Assembly (NCBI GenBank): GCA_946699065.1
Contig: CAMPDV010001480.1
Location: 1 to 64,000 of the forward strand
Length of the DNA stretch: 64,000 nucleotides
From: Loxodes magnus
Taxonomy: Eukaryota; Ciliophora; Karyorelictea; Loxodida; Loxodidae
Reading direction: 5' to 3'
The notes beneath the pieces were generated by a model. It saw only the letters and a list, made by a program, of their open reading frames with translations. It was not told the origin of the DNA and did not search any database. A program made the translations under genes and the position numbers. Positions 45,711 to 57,894 of this stretch are shown one piece after another (position 1 is the first letter of the stretch; every line of letters begins with the position of its first letter).

Positions 45711-47290
45711 AAACTAGATAGCAACAAGAAAAAATAATAGCATTATTAGATATAATTAAATATTAATGCGAGCAGATAAATTTAATGATTTAGAAATATA
45801 ACTAAGTTAAAAATAAAGAAGTAAATGTTAATTAAATTTCAGATCAGTTAATTAAAATTATTTTAGCGTTATGAGTTTTATTGCGGAAAAGTGTGGAATT
45901 AAAATCCAATAAAATTATAATATTGCAGATATAATAAATGAATATTTTAAATAATAAATTAAATATGATTTAACACTATTAACAGTAGTGAATGTTGCTA
46001 AATTATTAGAAAAATTTTAAAATAAAGTTTTGAAAAATGCTAATTTGCAAGAAAAGCCTTTAAATTTTTCTAACATATGTAATAATTAAAATGTTTTTAT
46101 TCAATTAAAACAGTTATCAAGTTAAGGTTTGATAAAAAAAAATTGAATGATATCATAGAATTATCTAAGGCTGATATCAAAGTAGAATAAGCTTCTGCAA
46201 ATGCGATAGCAATCTTAAAATGTTTTAACTATAATTTTATATAAAAAAGATTTGAGGGAATAAGAATCTAAGGTGCTAATTGAGTGAATCAAATTTTCAA
46301 GATTGTAATCTAAGAAACTCAAATTTATAAGTGGTCAATCTAAGGAATGGAAAACTAACCAAATGCAACTTAAATGGAGGAAATTTAAATAATATGTAAT
46401 TGAAATTGTCCTAATCTTTTGATACTTTGCAGAAACATATGGATTGAATTTATTCGATAGCGGTCACGAGTGACTAGAAATAATCATATCAGGAAGTAAT
46501 GATTCGACTATAAAGATTTGGGATTTTCTGAGTGATTTCTATAAGAGTACTTCGACCGAACGAGCGAATGAAGCTGTAAAGAGGGACTAGAAATAAATAG
46601 TTTCGGGAAGTTATGTTAGTACAATATAAGTATGGGAATTTTTGAATGTGACCTTAAAAAGTACTTTGATGGGACACACGAATTATGCTAGATCAATAAT
46701 GGTAACAAATGAATCGTTTCGGAAAGTTCTGATTAAACTATAAAGATATGAAATTTTTCAACTAGTTAATTTATTCGAACTCTCTAAGGATATCAAGATT
46801 CGATAAGAACAATAGAATTTAATCATGAAAAAAACTCATAATATTTGGAGGTTATGACAAAACAATCAAAATATGAAACTTTACAACAAAAAAAGCATAC
46901 AAACTTTAGAAGGTCATACAAATTTAGTGAGAATATTACTAATAGCAACTAACAATAAGTTTATAATATCTGGATAATATGACACATTATAAAAATATGG
47001 AATTTCTAAAAAGATGAAAGGTTAATATAATTACGAGTACATTAAGGAGAAATTTACGAATTAGTGCTGACTGGAGATATAAAAGGAGTAATATCAGGAG
47101 GATAAGAGAAATAGATAAGGAAGTTAAATATTCAAAATTATTACAAGATCTTAAAGATGGTTAAGTATAAAAGAAGGTAAGTATATAATTTAAATATAAA
47201 TAGGAGTGAAGTTAGAGTGAATTACAATAGGTATCTTCCATTCAAATAGTAATTTGTAGTTTTGAGAAAATAGTGGCGAGTGAAAGCATC
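45711..47290 (+). pseudogene. Decayed pentapeptide-repeat plus WD40 protein gene, D2 copy
   Basis: Same layout as 1392-2900: helical segment, pentapeptide-like repeats (about 46290-46390), then WD40 blades. It retains the blade missing from D1 (TIKIWNFSTSQFIRTLQGYQ, about 46737-46800), with TGA as Trp. Further blade pieces follow in shifted frames: IIFGGYDKTIKIWNF, then TLEGHTNLVRILLIAT. A 12-13 bp deletion relative to D1 lies near 46562-46572. Frameshifts shared with D1 near the first pentapeptides and the first blade, plus private ones in A-runs, mark it as non-functional. Confidence 0.8.
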
Positions 47291-50200
47291 AAGAAAATGT
47301 CGAATATGAAGTTAGTTTTAGAATATGAATTAAAAAAACAAATTCATTGAAATTTAAATTAATACCTTAAAAGATATAATGCAATCTAAAATAATTTTAG
47401 CTTAGCAACAGTCAAATTTTTCATAATAAATAAAAAGCATAAACTTTAATTTTTTTGTACTTTGATTTTTAAACTATTAATTATTTTTTAGTATGGATAT
47501 AAAATTTTGGGACTATAAAATTATTTAAAAAATTAAAAATAATATACTAACTTTTATTATAAATTTTACTTTTAAAAAATTAAAAAATAATTCTGTTTTA
47601 ATTTTTGTAAATCTATAATAAAACAATAAAAATAAGGCTTGATTAAAAAAAATTATGATATTATGAAAATATAATTTGCTAAAAAGCTCTGGATTTTGGA
47701 CTTCCAGAGATCAGTTAGTACAAACAACAATATCCTCAAGTTATTTTACTATTAAAAATTCGAATAAAGAGTTATTAAAATAAAAAAAATCTGATTAAAT
47801 CTGTGATTCTTTTACAATTAAAGATTAAAGGAAGTAAACTAAATTATTTGGAAGATTTTTAAAAGATTAATTCTTTTGTTAAAAACAGTATATGATAGAA
47901 AATTCGAGAAGCTTGACAAAATATCTAAAGAATTAAGGATTTAAAAATTCATTGAATAAAAACAAAAAAAATCTGAAAAATTACAGAATTTCATTAAATA
48001 TAATAATTTTATTTCCAAAAATCTTAATATCTAGATAAAAAATAAGCAATTCTTTATATTAAAATGATTTTATTTTAATAAATTTAAAAAATGTAAGAGA
48101 TATTTAATAATTATAAAAGAAAAATATTTTATTTTTATTTTTACAATAATTTTGCACTTAGTCATATATGGTTAAAAATTGTTCGTAATTTTATATTTTC
48201 CAATTCTGATTAGAAAAATATTTTTTATTTTTTTAATCGTAAATTATAAAAGTACAATCTTTTTCATTTTATTTATTTAAATTACATTTTTTTATAAGAT
48301 GCTTTATTTAAGAAAAGTTAATGAAATATGTTCTTATATAATGATTTTCTTTTCAATTTAGCATTTTTAATTATAAATCTTTAATTTAATAATAAAAATA
48401 ATATTTTATTTTACATTACTAATTAGATTTTTTAGTTTATTTTTACATTATGCTTTATTTTTTATTTTTTTTAATTTGAAAATAATTTAAAATTAATTTA
48501 TAATTTTCAGACTTATGAATATAAACTATCTTGATATTATTTTTTAATATATTATAAATTAAGAAAATTATAGAGACTAAAAACTTAAATTCTTATAATA
48601 TGTGATAAAATGTAAAGAAATATTAATTTCTTTGGGATACTATTTTTATTTTTAATAAAACTTATCCTTTATAGAGATTAACATATTAAAACATAAACTA
48701 GTTACTTTTCTTGTATCTTTCTTACAGTATCCAACATTTCTTAAAATAAACTTAAAGCATTTTAAATTCCAATAAATATTAAAATTACGATGAAAAATAG
48801 TAAAAATTATTATATTTTAAATTTATAATTTTCGTAATTTAAACTTTTTTCTTATTTAGGAAATAAATAATTTTATTGTTTAAACTAAAGAAAATAATTT
48901 TATTTTCTTTTGTAAACTAATTTTTATGTATGAATAATATAAAATTTGAATTTTAAGTTGTTTTTAAGATTTGAACTTTAAAATATTGAAGTCATCAAAT
49001 TATTTTATTTTATTTGTTGTAAGTTTCAAAGTTATTGCTCAATTTCTTTAAATTAAAAACATTTTTAATTGTTTTTTTAATTAGTATTTAGTTTTTTTAA
49101 ATAATTAACAAATCTGTATTAAATCTAAAAATTTAAGCATCAATGACCTAATAATTCTAAATTACTATTACTTCTAAATATTTTTTCATTCATTCGATAA
49201 ATTTTTTCCAATTATCCATAGTTTATTAAAAAGCATTACTATCAACATATAATTATAAAAATGCAAAATAAGTCTTTAGCTATAATCCTAATATATTAAA
49301 TAATTTGCAATTTTAGTAAGATAGTAAGTAAAAGGTGATTAAAAAATAAACTATTAAATTAATTTTTTAATTTTATGATTAAAGATATGATATACGAGTT
49401 ATTATTATTATATTATAAAAATACTTAAGCAAATTTAGGATATCTATACATAATTATAGTTAAAGAAAGTAAAATAAGTTATTTTCGAAAACCTTAAAAA
49501 GTTTAATTATTTCTTAATAGGTTGCATATAAATAAGAAAAATGGTAAAAATTTAATTAAAAATTAAAAAATTTATAGAATAAAAAAATCTTTAAAATTAA
49601 AGAATTTCATTAAATATAATATTTTTAATGCCAAAAATCTTAGTATTTTAGTTAAAAAAGTAAGCATTTCTTTATATTAAAATGATTTTACTTAAATAAT
49701 TGAATTATTTAAAAAAAAACTTCACTTTATAATGATAATAATTTATCTAATTTACAGTAATAAAAATAATTAAAGCTAAAATTTAGTAGAATTAGTCAAA
49801 ATAAAAATAAAATTTAAACATTTAAAATTCTTAAGAAACTTCAATTTATTAATAATTTATATATTAATCCAGATGGAAAAATAAAAATGTATAATTTAAA
49901 AAATATATAATTTTTAGATTAGGAAACTTGAAAAGCGTAACTATTAATCGTTATGCTTTTAACGTGTCTCTTAATAATTCAACAAGGATATATTACAAGG
50001 CATTTAACACAAATACAAATTTCTATGTAAAATTCATATTATAAAATTTAAATTCCACTTGCAGTTTTTTGGATGCGTTCTCTTCAAGATATTAATTCTA
50101 ATTAGGAATCACTTTAATTTTATGAATTATAAGAAAATACTTAATAACTTTGCTAATTACGATTTTGTTTATATGATAAAAAACTAATGGAAAACTTGAG

Positions 50201-52181
50201 AAACTTTTACCAAAAATCTTGAAGTGAATCTGTGTCATTTGCAGATAATTTCAAGACTTAAGGAAAATTGATTTCTAAACTTAAACTTTAAACACAAAAA
50301 ATTTGGCTTTTGTTTGCACTAAAATTTTATTGTAAAATAAGCAAAGGAACAAATCTAAATTATCGAGAAATAAACTATCTAAAGAAAATTTCGCAAAAGA
50401 GACTTCCTTAAAGAAAATATTTTTCTCTTTAAGATTAAAACTTAATTTTCTCAGGAATTGTCATTTTACAATTAAGGTTGAATTATTTTATTTTCGTAGT
50501 TCTTTTTATTAGTTTAATAAATTTATATTTAAATAGAAATTAAAATTTATTCTCTTTTAATATTCTTTGAAGAGTGCTTATATCTCTTTGTATTGCTTAT
50601 AAGAATTTATTTACTTTTTTAGATTATTTAAATTCTATTTTTTAATTTGATTTTATATAGTACAATTTATTGATCATAGTTAATTAATTTTACAAGTTAT
50701 TTGCTTTATTATTATTTTGACATTTTTATAAATATTATAATCTATTTATTAATCTTGCTTCTTCATAAAAGTTTTAGTTTCTGTATAATGTTTAATTTTA
50801 AATAATGTCAGTAAATATATGAAACTTATTAGTTTAGATTTTTTATTTATGTTATATGCTTTAAATCTTAATCCACAAAAGATCTATTTTTTAATTCTAA
50901 CAATGTGCAGAATAAACTTAATGAAAAACTAACTTTTTTATTTAATTCTTATAAGTAACAAAACTATCTATATTTATACTAATAAATATTTAACTAATGA
51001 AACTATACATTCTCTCCATTTAGTAAAGTATCTGTTTAAATAATAATTTTAAATAATTATAATTTATAGTAAACATACTATTTTAAACTATAAAAAGTAA
51101 TAAACTTATAAATTTATAGTAATTAATTTAGACATAGCAAAGATATTCTAGATAATAGAATATTAATAGATAATATATTAATCTTTTACTAATAAAATCA
51201 TTATTTAATATAGGGAAAATAGGTATTATTAGCATAAGAATAAACATTTGGTAAACTTAAATAAGATAAATAAATTAATAAAGTGGTAGCATACTTTTAT
51301 TTAAGATTAAAGAAATAAAATTATAAAGATATTTTAACATCAAAATAAACTCTTAATTTGAAAATTGAAATAATTACTTATAAGTCATAGTAAACAGTCT
51401 TGCTAAGTTTTAGATATGAAATTTAATATTAGTATCGAAGTTAGAAAAATGTTTTAAATGCTCATAAATTAATAATATCTTATGTCATTTAGATAATTCT
51501 CTTATTATAGTAAAGTATCATATATTGATTCTCACTTTTATATAAATAATAAGAATATAAAAACTCATAAAGAAGGAGACTGCTTATAAATTACTTCAAA
51601 AACAAGTAAAATTTAGATTGCTTTGAAAGGGCTATCTAGATAATTGAAAATCGAAAAACTCAAACCAATTAAGTGTTTTATTTGAAATCTTCGAAATATC
51701 CGGAAAAGACAATTGAAAATTAAAGGCAATAATTAAGTTTAAATATGATATCAAGTTAGAAAGAAGAAATTGTTTCTAGAATTTAAAAATGAAGAGAAAA
51801 ATGAATTACCACTGAAGTTTCTTATTTAGAGATCATAAGGATGAAAAAGCCTTAAAAAATTTAAGAATTGCTATTATAACTAAGATAATTCACTAATTAG
51901 CTGAAAGATTTATCAAGTGAATAAATTATTTTAATTAAAGGAGTGATTGTTGATATAACTATGCTTGAATATCTTAAAGTTAAATTATAATTATTTATTA
52001 TTTGATAAATCTTAATCCATTTAATGTATCTATTTTAACTATATGCTTTTTAAGTAAAATATCATATTACACGGTTTATTATTAGGATAATTAAGTGAAT
52101 ATATGAGAATACTATTATTTCTCTTTGTTATAATTATTTTACCTAAGATATATTAAACTCTAATGTTAATAGCTTACTTTA
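47291..52181. other. AT-rich remainder of D2
   Basis: Counterpart of 2901-7811. The coding-like stretch of D1 at 7202 has its match at about 51540-52000. There an extra base (near 51672) breaks the D1 frame, while two nearby indels around 51790-51820 compensate each other. Otherwise no gene is supported. Confidence 0.5.
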
Positions 52182-53005
52182 TGATAATAATATACTTAAA
52201 GTTAGTAGAGTTTTGCATTCTCTGGAATTGCAACCAGTTCCTGCGGACAGTTTTTTTAACGTGGGTGTGATCCACGACCTTTTTATTAAGTGGAAGGTTA
52301 CCACTGTAACCGTTCAAGTGGTCTTGCAAAAGGCTTTTATTTGTAGATCCCTGTTGGAGTTATTCATAGTTTATTGAGTTGTCTCCATGTTCTTTTCTGC
52401 TCTTATTCGTTTATTTTCTTTCATTATCAACAGTTTTTTAAAATATGTTGATTTGATTTGCAACATCAACAAAGTTTGTATTATTGTCTTTATTTCGTTC
52501 TTTTTTATGATAATTTATTTTCTATATTTTCTAATCTTTTAATGAAACTTGTAGCAATCATTTCTTTTTCTGGATTCAATTCTGTTTTTAATTCTATTGG
52601 TATTTTTTCTATTTCCATTTTTGTGTCGTATTTAAAATTTTATTATGATTAAGTTCAGAGTTATTCTTCCGTTATTAATTTGCTACAAATAAGTTATCTT
52701 CTAAGTATTAGTAATTCGTTGTTCTAATCTTCTATGTTACTCATTAGTTCCCGTATTTTTTCGCCTAAGTTGTAAGTTGTTTCTTCATAATTTGAGATTA
52801 CTTTTTACATTTGGTCTAATTAAATTTAAAGTTTTTGATTAGTTTCGTTTTTAGGTTAACTTATCTCTATTTATCCTACCATAATTTTACCTTCTGAAGA
52901 AGAGCTTGACTCCTCCTATTGTTATTATTTTTTCTAAATTTCTTTTGCCGCTTTTCTCTTTAGGTTTCTAAGTTAATTTTTTGAGAGTCGAAGAGATTAA
53001 TCCAT
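52182..53005 (-). CDS. LINE ORF1 protein, long open frame with CCHC knuckle, 3' end cut by module D2
   Basis: Minus-strand ATG at 53005-53003 opens a frame of about 270 codons with no frameshift: MDQSLRLSKNQLRNLKRKAA, a Gln/Glu-rich part, a coiled coil (LGEKIRELMSNIEDQNNELL), a Lys/Glu-rich part, and a perfect knuckle CWCCKSNQHILKNC (about 52477-52436). Then comes TWRQLNKLWITPTGIYK, homologous to WRELTRIYVTIEGRIYR of the 10180 copy. Two in-frame TGA codons inside and just after the knuckle must be Trp. No terminator is reached before the D2 junction at 52181, so the natural end was replaced when the two sequences were joined. Role as for other ORF1 proteins: RNA binding in the retrotransposition particle. 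Confidence 0.8.
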
Positions 53006-53088
53006 TTTTTTTCTTCTTAGTTTTCCTTTAATTTAATATTATTTTTGATGTTAAATATAGTAGCTTAACTAAAGCACTTTAATTATCT

Positions 53089-53112
53089 TTTAACTTTAAC
53101 TTTAACTTTAAC
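53089..53112. repeat. Short tandem repeat (TTTAAC)x4
   Basis: Four perfect TTTAAC units between the minus-strand ORF1 and the plus-strand ORF at 53192. Too short to call telomeric. Confidence 0.85.
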
Positions 53113-53191
53113 TCTTTAAATGCTTTAGATGTAATCTAGCTTAATAATTTTTTTAATTTTAGTTAATCTTAAAATTTTAAAGCCAAACAAA

Positions 53192-53776
53192 ATGGAAAAT
53201 ATTCAGCCACAACTAAAAAACACTTATCTATATTAAAAATAAAAACTAACAAATATTTAGAAAATAAAGAAGAGATGAAAGATGAATCTTTCTATTTAAA
53301 ATAATCAAATTGATAGAAGATTCTTATTCTATAGCACATTTGATTCTTTTGCTCGGAAAAACACTAGAAGGGATTTATCTGTGTAAAAAGATCTATAGCT
53401 AAAATAGAAAGAAGAAATCAAGAGATATCTTTAACGTATCTACTTCTGATTAATCAAGAATGAAATTACCTTTTAATCCTAAAAAGAATATTCTTAAAAG
53501 CACGACATTTACAGTATTCAGAGCGTAAAAGAAATGGATTCTGACTACCTTTCAATCAAAAATAAGTATGGAAAAAGGTGATAAGGTCCGAATATTCTAA
53601 TCCGAGCAGAACTATTTCAGTGACTTAAGTATCTTTAAATAGACATTAGAAAAGAAGATTTTCTTTTTAACAAGTTCGATTTCAAGTGTTCTTAATTCCT
53701 CACTAGTGATTCAGCTTAAATAGATTATTTTAACATAAAAATTTAATTTTTGTTATATAGAATATCTCCCTAATGA
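53192..53776 (+). CDS. Small unrecognised gene (about 194 aa)
   Basis: ATG 53192 to TGA 53774-53776. It starts MENIQPQLKNTYLYQKQKLT and continues with well-mixed composition (DRRFLFYSTFDSFARKNTRR, QSVKEMDSDYLSIKNKYGKR, FNKFDFKCSQFLTSDSAQ). GC content is higher than in the flanking spacer and falls away near 53720, suggesting the protein ends near the called stop or slightly before. Internal TGA codons (for example CAG TGA CTT) would be Trp. It stands alone, divergent from the minus-strand ORF1 with about 190 bp between the start codons. No domain or LINE similarity seen. Confidence 0.55.
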
Positions 53777-55950
53777 TTATTGTTCTAAGTTATTCTATTT
53801 TACTAGCTATTACTTATTATTTATTTTTTATACTGTTACTCAGCTTGTACTTGTAGAAATAGGATTTAGATAAGGTTTTTAAGTATTCCAAACATTTCTT
53901 TTAAAAATAGAATATTTTATTTGCTTATTAAATAAGAACTCTTTTTAATTAAAATTAAATTTATTAATAATCTTCAAAGTATTAAATGATATAAGCAGTA
54001 TAGTTAACTATGTTTAATTAAACATTATTTTACTTATTATTATTTTGCTTTATTTATAGTTCTTTGAACAATCTCTTTATTAATTATTATTATAGCTACT
54101 TCTTACATTAACTTCTTTTCATCACTATTTTAATAATCATAATACCATTTTGCTTTTAAGATTTTAAATTAAAAGAGTCAATAAACTAGCAAGAATATTT
54201 GTAATTAAGGCTTTTAATGTGAAGAATGTTAAGATAAAATTATCTAAATACACGTAAAGCCAAAAATTGTTGTTTAATCTATAACTTGTTCCGAGATATT
54301 TGCCTTTCTTTGTTTCTTTTTATTTTTATTTATTTCTTTAATTGGAATTAATTCTATTTCATTGAAACTGTTTATAAATTACAGAAAGCGCTTCATGTTT
54401 AACTAAAAATTTCAAGTTATCTTCTTAATTTGATTTCAAACTTCTAATTATTATCTAATGATTTAGGTCAGAAAAATGTAAAACTTTAATTTGTTTTTAT
54501 ATGATCTAAAAAATGTTTCCCTAGTTTAAGGTTTATATCTTATATTTCTTATTAACAATTTTAATAACTGGACAGATGGCTTTAATCTTTTTTAGCTTAG
54601 TTGTACTTTAATTTGGACATAAATACCAAAAAAACCTCATCACTAGCACTATTACATCTATATCTTTGATAAGCCAATTTTTTAATTCATACTCAAAGTC
54701 TCTAACATTTACACTAAAAAGATAGTAAAATTAAAAATTTTTCGAAAATATAAAATTAGAACGTTTAAATCCTAAACAGAACTTTCCTTTAGAAATTCTT
54801 TATATGAGCTAAATACAAAGAAAAATTTACCAAAAACAGAGCTTTTACAATATAAAAGTAAAATAAAACTTAATAATTAACAAAAGATAAAAATAATAAG
54901 AAACTATTTACTAAATTAAAAAATTAAAAAACTAAATCTTAATAGAAGTTTAGATACTTTATTAACTAAGAAAGTTTAAAAGCATGATAATAAAAAAATC
55001 ACCTATAAAGAGAATAAAAATTCTAAAAAACATTCGAAAAATGAATTTTTTTTAAAATTAAGAAAGTAAATATAAACTAAAGAATGTAAACATTTCAAAC
55101 CTATTTATTAGACTTAATTATTATAATTAAAAAAAAATCTGTCACGTTTTCATATCCATTCCTTTACTTAATAAAAGCCTTTAAAATAAATTTATCTTTT
55201 ATATATAAAGAGATGAAAACAAGATAGAGGTTTCAACTATGATAAATGAGAAAAGAATTGAAAATAAAGGCTGCTTAGAAAAAAGAAATTTTTGGAAGAA
55301 AAAAAAAACTTGATTCGAGAAAAATATAAAAAACCTTAGAAATCAAAAAGAGCCATAACATAAAGAAAAAAAATTATTTATTTTTTATTTAATTTTAATT
55401 TTTCTATGATTTATATTCAAAAAGAATAGATTAAAAAACTTTTTTTGGATTAATAATAAAAAAATCACTTAAAATATTTTTTTAATATTAGTTAATATGT
55501 CTTAAAACGAAAATTCATAAATTAAAGAATAAAAAATCTTACAAATCTATTTGATCAATATTCAAAAGAAAGCAAACATAAAAAGATTTAAATTTAAAGA
55601 AAATTTACCGTTTCTTAAAAATTTGTATATAAGTTAAATATTGTATATGTAAACATAAACATCGAAAAAAAAAAAAAGTTAAATTATAATAAAAAATTTA
55701 AAAAAATTAATTAAAATAATTTTCGAATAAATAAAAATAAGTATCTATCATAAATCTATATATCAAATCACTTACTTTAAAAAAAATTATAATAAAAAAA
55801 AATCATTATAAAGCAATTAGAAAAAAAACAGAAAAAAATATAAAACATAAATCAAAAATTTAAAAATAAGAAAAAATGAAACGAATAAAAATTGATAAAA
55901 AAATGATATAAAAGTTTAAAAAGTAAAAAAAAAAGAAGTAAAAAAAATTA
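53777..55950. other. AT-rich, partly A-tract spacer
   Basis: About 54700-55950 is extremely A-rich on the plus strand with many A-runs. No gene supported. Confidence 0.55.
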
Positions 55951-56002
55951 CAATAATAAAACAAATAAAAATTATTTAAGAAAGATGAATTATAAAGAAT
56001 AA

Positions 56003-56058
56003 GCCCGTCTAGCTCAGTCAGACTCTTAATTTGGTGGGTTCGAGCTCCACGTTGGGCG
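56003..56058 (+). pseudogene. Internally deleted tRNA-Lys(CUU) copy
   Basis: The 5' half (GCCCGTCTAGCTCAGTC), the anticodon loop CTCTTAA, the T-arm (GTGGGTTCGAGCTCCAC) and the 3' acceptor strand (GTTGGGCG) match the general eukaryotic tRNA-Lys(CUU) layout, and the acceptor strands GCCCG and GGGC still pair. The second half of the D arm and the 5' anticodon stem, about a dozen bases, are missing, so it cannot fold as a normal tRNA. CCA is not encoded, as usual in eukaryotes. Confidence 0.75.
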
Positions 56059-56085
56059 TTTTTATTTTTATTAATTAATAAAAAG

Positions 56086-56155
56086 ATAATATCAGGACTT
56101 GAACTCGGGGCTTTCGAGTTATAGTAGAATATTCTAACCACTGGACATTTGAATC
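56086..56155 (-). pseudogene. Degenerate tRNA-like sequence
   Basis: On the minus strand CCAGTGGTTAGAATATTCT resembles a D arm, CTATAAC could be an anticodon loop, and CCCCGAGTTCAAGTCC a T-arm. Stems are incomplete, and the acceptor strands do not pair well. It looks like an Asp- or Glu-type tRNA relic. It lies 27 bp from the tRNA-Lys relic, in the opposite orientation. Confidence 0.4.
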
Positions 56156-56158
56156 TTT

Positions 56159-56625
56159 TTAGTGCAAAATTATTTCATATGAGTATCTATAAGGATGTTA
56201 TTTTTAAAAACAGCAAATTAGTCATTTTAGTAGTTGCTATAAACTTGAAATCATAAGTTTTGAAGGCATATTTAAAATGCTCTAATATTTTTTTAAATAT
56301 TTTCAAATAACATTTATTTAAGATTTTGGTCTAAAAATAAATTTGTAAAAAAGAGATTTAATCTCAGAATATTTCCTGCCATATACAGTCATCTTTAACT
56401 TCCTAAAAAGTAAAAAAGTTTAATATAGTTAAAAATAAGCACATCTTTATGGCCCGTTTTCTTTTGATATAACTATTACGATGTTTAAGTTTTAAAAACT
56501 GGTTAAAATAGATACAATTTAGTTTGAAAAATATGTGAATATACTTGAGTAATGAAAATCAGTCATAAAAGAGTTATTTCTAAGTTCGAAAAAAACGCAC
56601 ATTATATTTACATTTTTATTGAGAA
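56159..56625. other. AT-rich spacer between two tRNA-Lys relics
   Basis: No feature found. Confidence 0.45.
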
Positions 56626-56671
56626 TAAAGCAAATAAAAATTATTTAAGAAAGATGAGTTATAAAGAATAA

Positions 56672-56714
56672 GCCCGGCTAGCTCAGTCAGACTCTTAATT
56701 TGGTGGGTTCGGGC
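56672..56714 (+). pseudogene. Second, truncated tRNA-Lys(CUU) copy
   Basis: Repeats the same internally deleted tRNA, up to gggttcggg, and also about 45 bp of its upstream flank (aaataaaaattatttaagaa..., about 56627 onward). It is therefore a duplicate of the 56003 copy, not an independent tRNA. It is cut off within the T-arm, where a minus-strand LINE ORF1 fragment begins. Confidence 0.75.
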
Positions 56715-56715
56715 C

Positions 56716-57337
56716 ATTTTGCATATCTTATCTTCTAAAAATTTTTATTCTATTTTTTCTTAGAGTTTCTGAAAGATCGATTCTCATTCATTTTTTTAAT
56801 AAACTGTTTGCTGCCTTCTTTATGTTAATAATTTCTTTGTTTATCTTGAGTTATTTTTCCTGTATAATTTACCTTCTTATTTTCAAAAAATCCTCGAGAT
56901 TGTTTCTTATTAGTTCTCTATTTTATTTTTTTTTAATTTGATATGTAAGCAGTTTCTAACTTTTGCTTAGGTTGCTTTAATTTTTAACATCTTTTTGATT
57001 TCCATTCGGGAATATAATCTTCTTTAGGCTTTCTCTTTACAATCATCGGATCATTCATCTAAATTTTTGCAGTAATATGCTTTCAGTTAGCTCTACGATT
57101 TGATTAAATTTTGTTTCTAGTTATTCTATTCTTATAATTCCTAGCTTTTCATTTTCAATGTTCTCTCTTTTGAATTACTCATCAAGTTTTCATTTTTTCT
57201 TTCAATTTCTTGTACAGTTCTTTATAGCTTAAAATTTTTTATTGCATGATTTAGAGTTTTTTAATTATTTTTTATTACGCATAACTGTACTAAGATGATT
57301 CCTTTTTAGAAGAGATTTTTTACTAGTAATTTTCCAT
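56716..57337 (-). pseudogene. LINE ORF1 fragment
   Basis: Minus-strand ATG at 57337-57335 opens MENYQQKISSKKESSQYSYA. In a neighbouring frame the coiled coil follows (VQEIERKNENLMSNSKERTL), resembling EKIRELMSNIEDQNNE of the 52182-53005 copy. At least one frameshift is needed and no knuckle was found. Its 3' end abuts the truncated tRNA-Lys relic. Confidence 0.6.
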
Positions 57338-57894
57338 TTTTTTAATTATTAATAGGTCGTTTTTTCCACTTGGAAAAGCTGATGTGATTTACTGAATGAA
57401 TAGAATGAATAACATGAATAATGAGAACACTTTTATATTAATATTAATATTGAAAAAGTTGCATACCAACCTGGTTCTACGCACTCTATAATTAAAATTC
57501 TTTATTATATAAAAAAAATAGATAAATTAGCCAAATTAAATGAGATAAACATAGATTATATAAGTTTATTTTATTGTATAAATGGCAACTTTTTTTCATA
57601 TTAATGTTTTTAAAGAAAGAATTTTTAAAAAAATAAATTAACTTTGTCGTTTAATTAATTTAATCTCAAATAAATTTTTTAAATTACTAAAAACTTTATT
57701 TTTACGTAAAGATATGTAGTCGATAGATGCAAAATTTTTTTAATTTAAGATTTAAACAAACTTTGGTAAATTAATTGAGAAAATTTAAATTATAGAAAAA
57801 TTAGTATGTTTTTTCTTTATTTATTTAAAAATTAAAAATAGAATTTTCATATTTTTGTAAAAATTTAAATTTAAATACAGAATTGGATCAAAGG
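57338..57894. other. AT-rich spacer between opposed ORF1 fragments
   Basis: No feature found. Confidence 0.45.

Larger units (their letters stand above)
44294..52181. repeat. Module D2: segmental duplicate of D1
   Basis: Partner of 1-7811. Its left edge follows a plus-strand LINE ORF1 (43356-44165), and its right edge directly meets a minus-strand ORF1 (52182-53005). Unlike D1 it keeps the 125-bp WD40 segment, lacks the 71-bp segment, and has a 21-bp tandem duplication at 44598-44639. Confidence 0.92.

Noticed and set aside
53089-53112. Telomere or chromosome breakage site
   Set aside because: Only four units, no known ciliate telomere sequence, and no change in the flanks suggesting an end.
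55860-56141. Minus-strand standard-code ORF of 93 codons
   Set aside because: It crosses the tRNA-Lys relic on the opposite strand and an A-rich tract; it is a shadow, not a gene.
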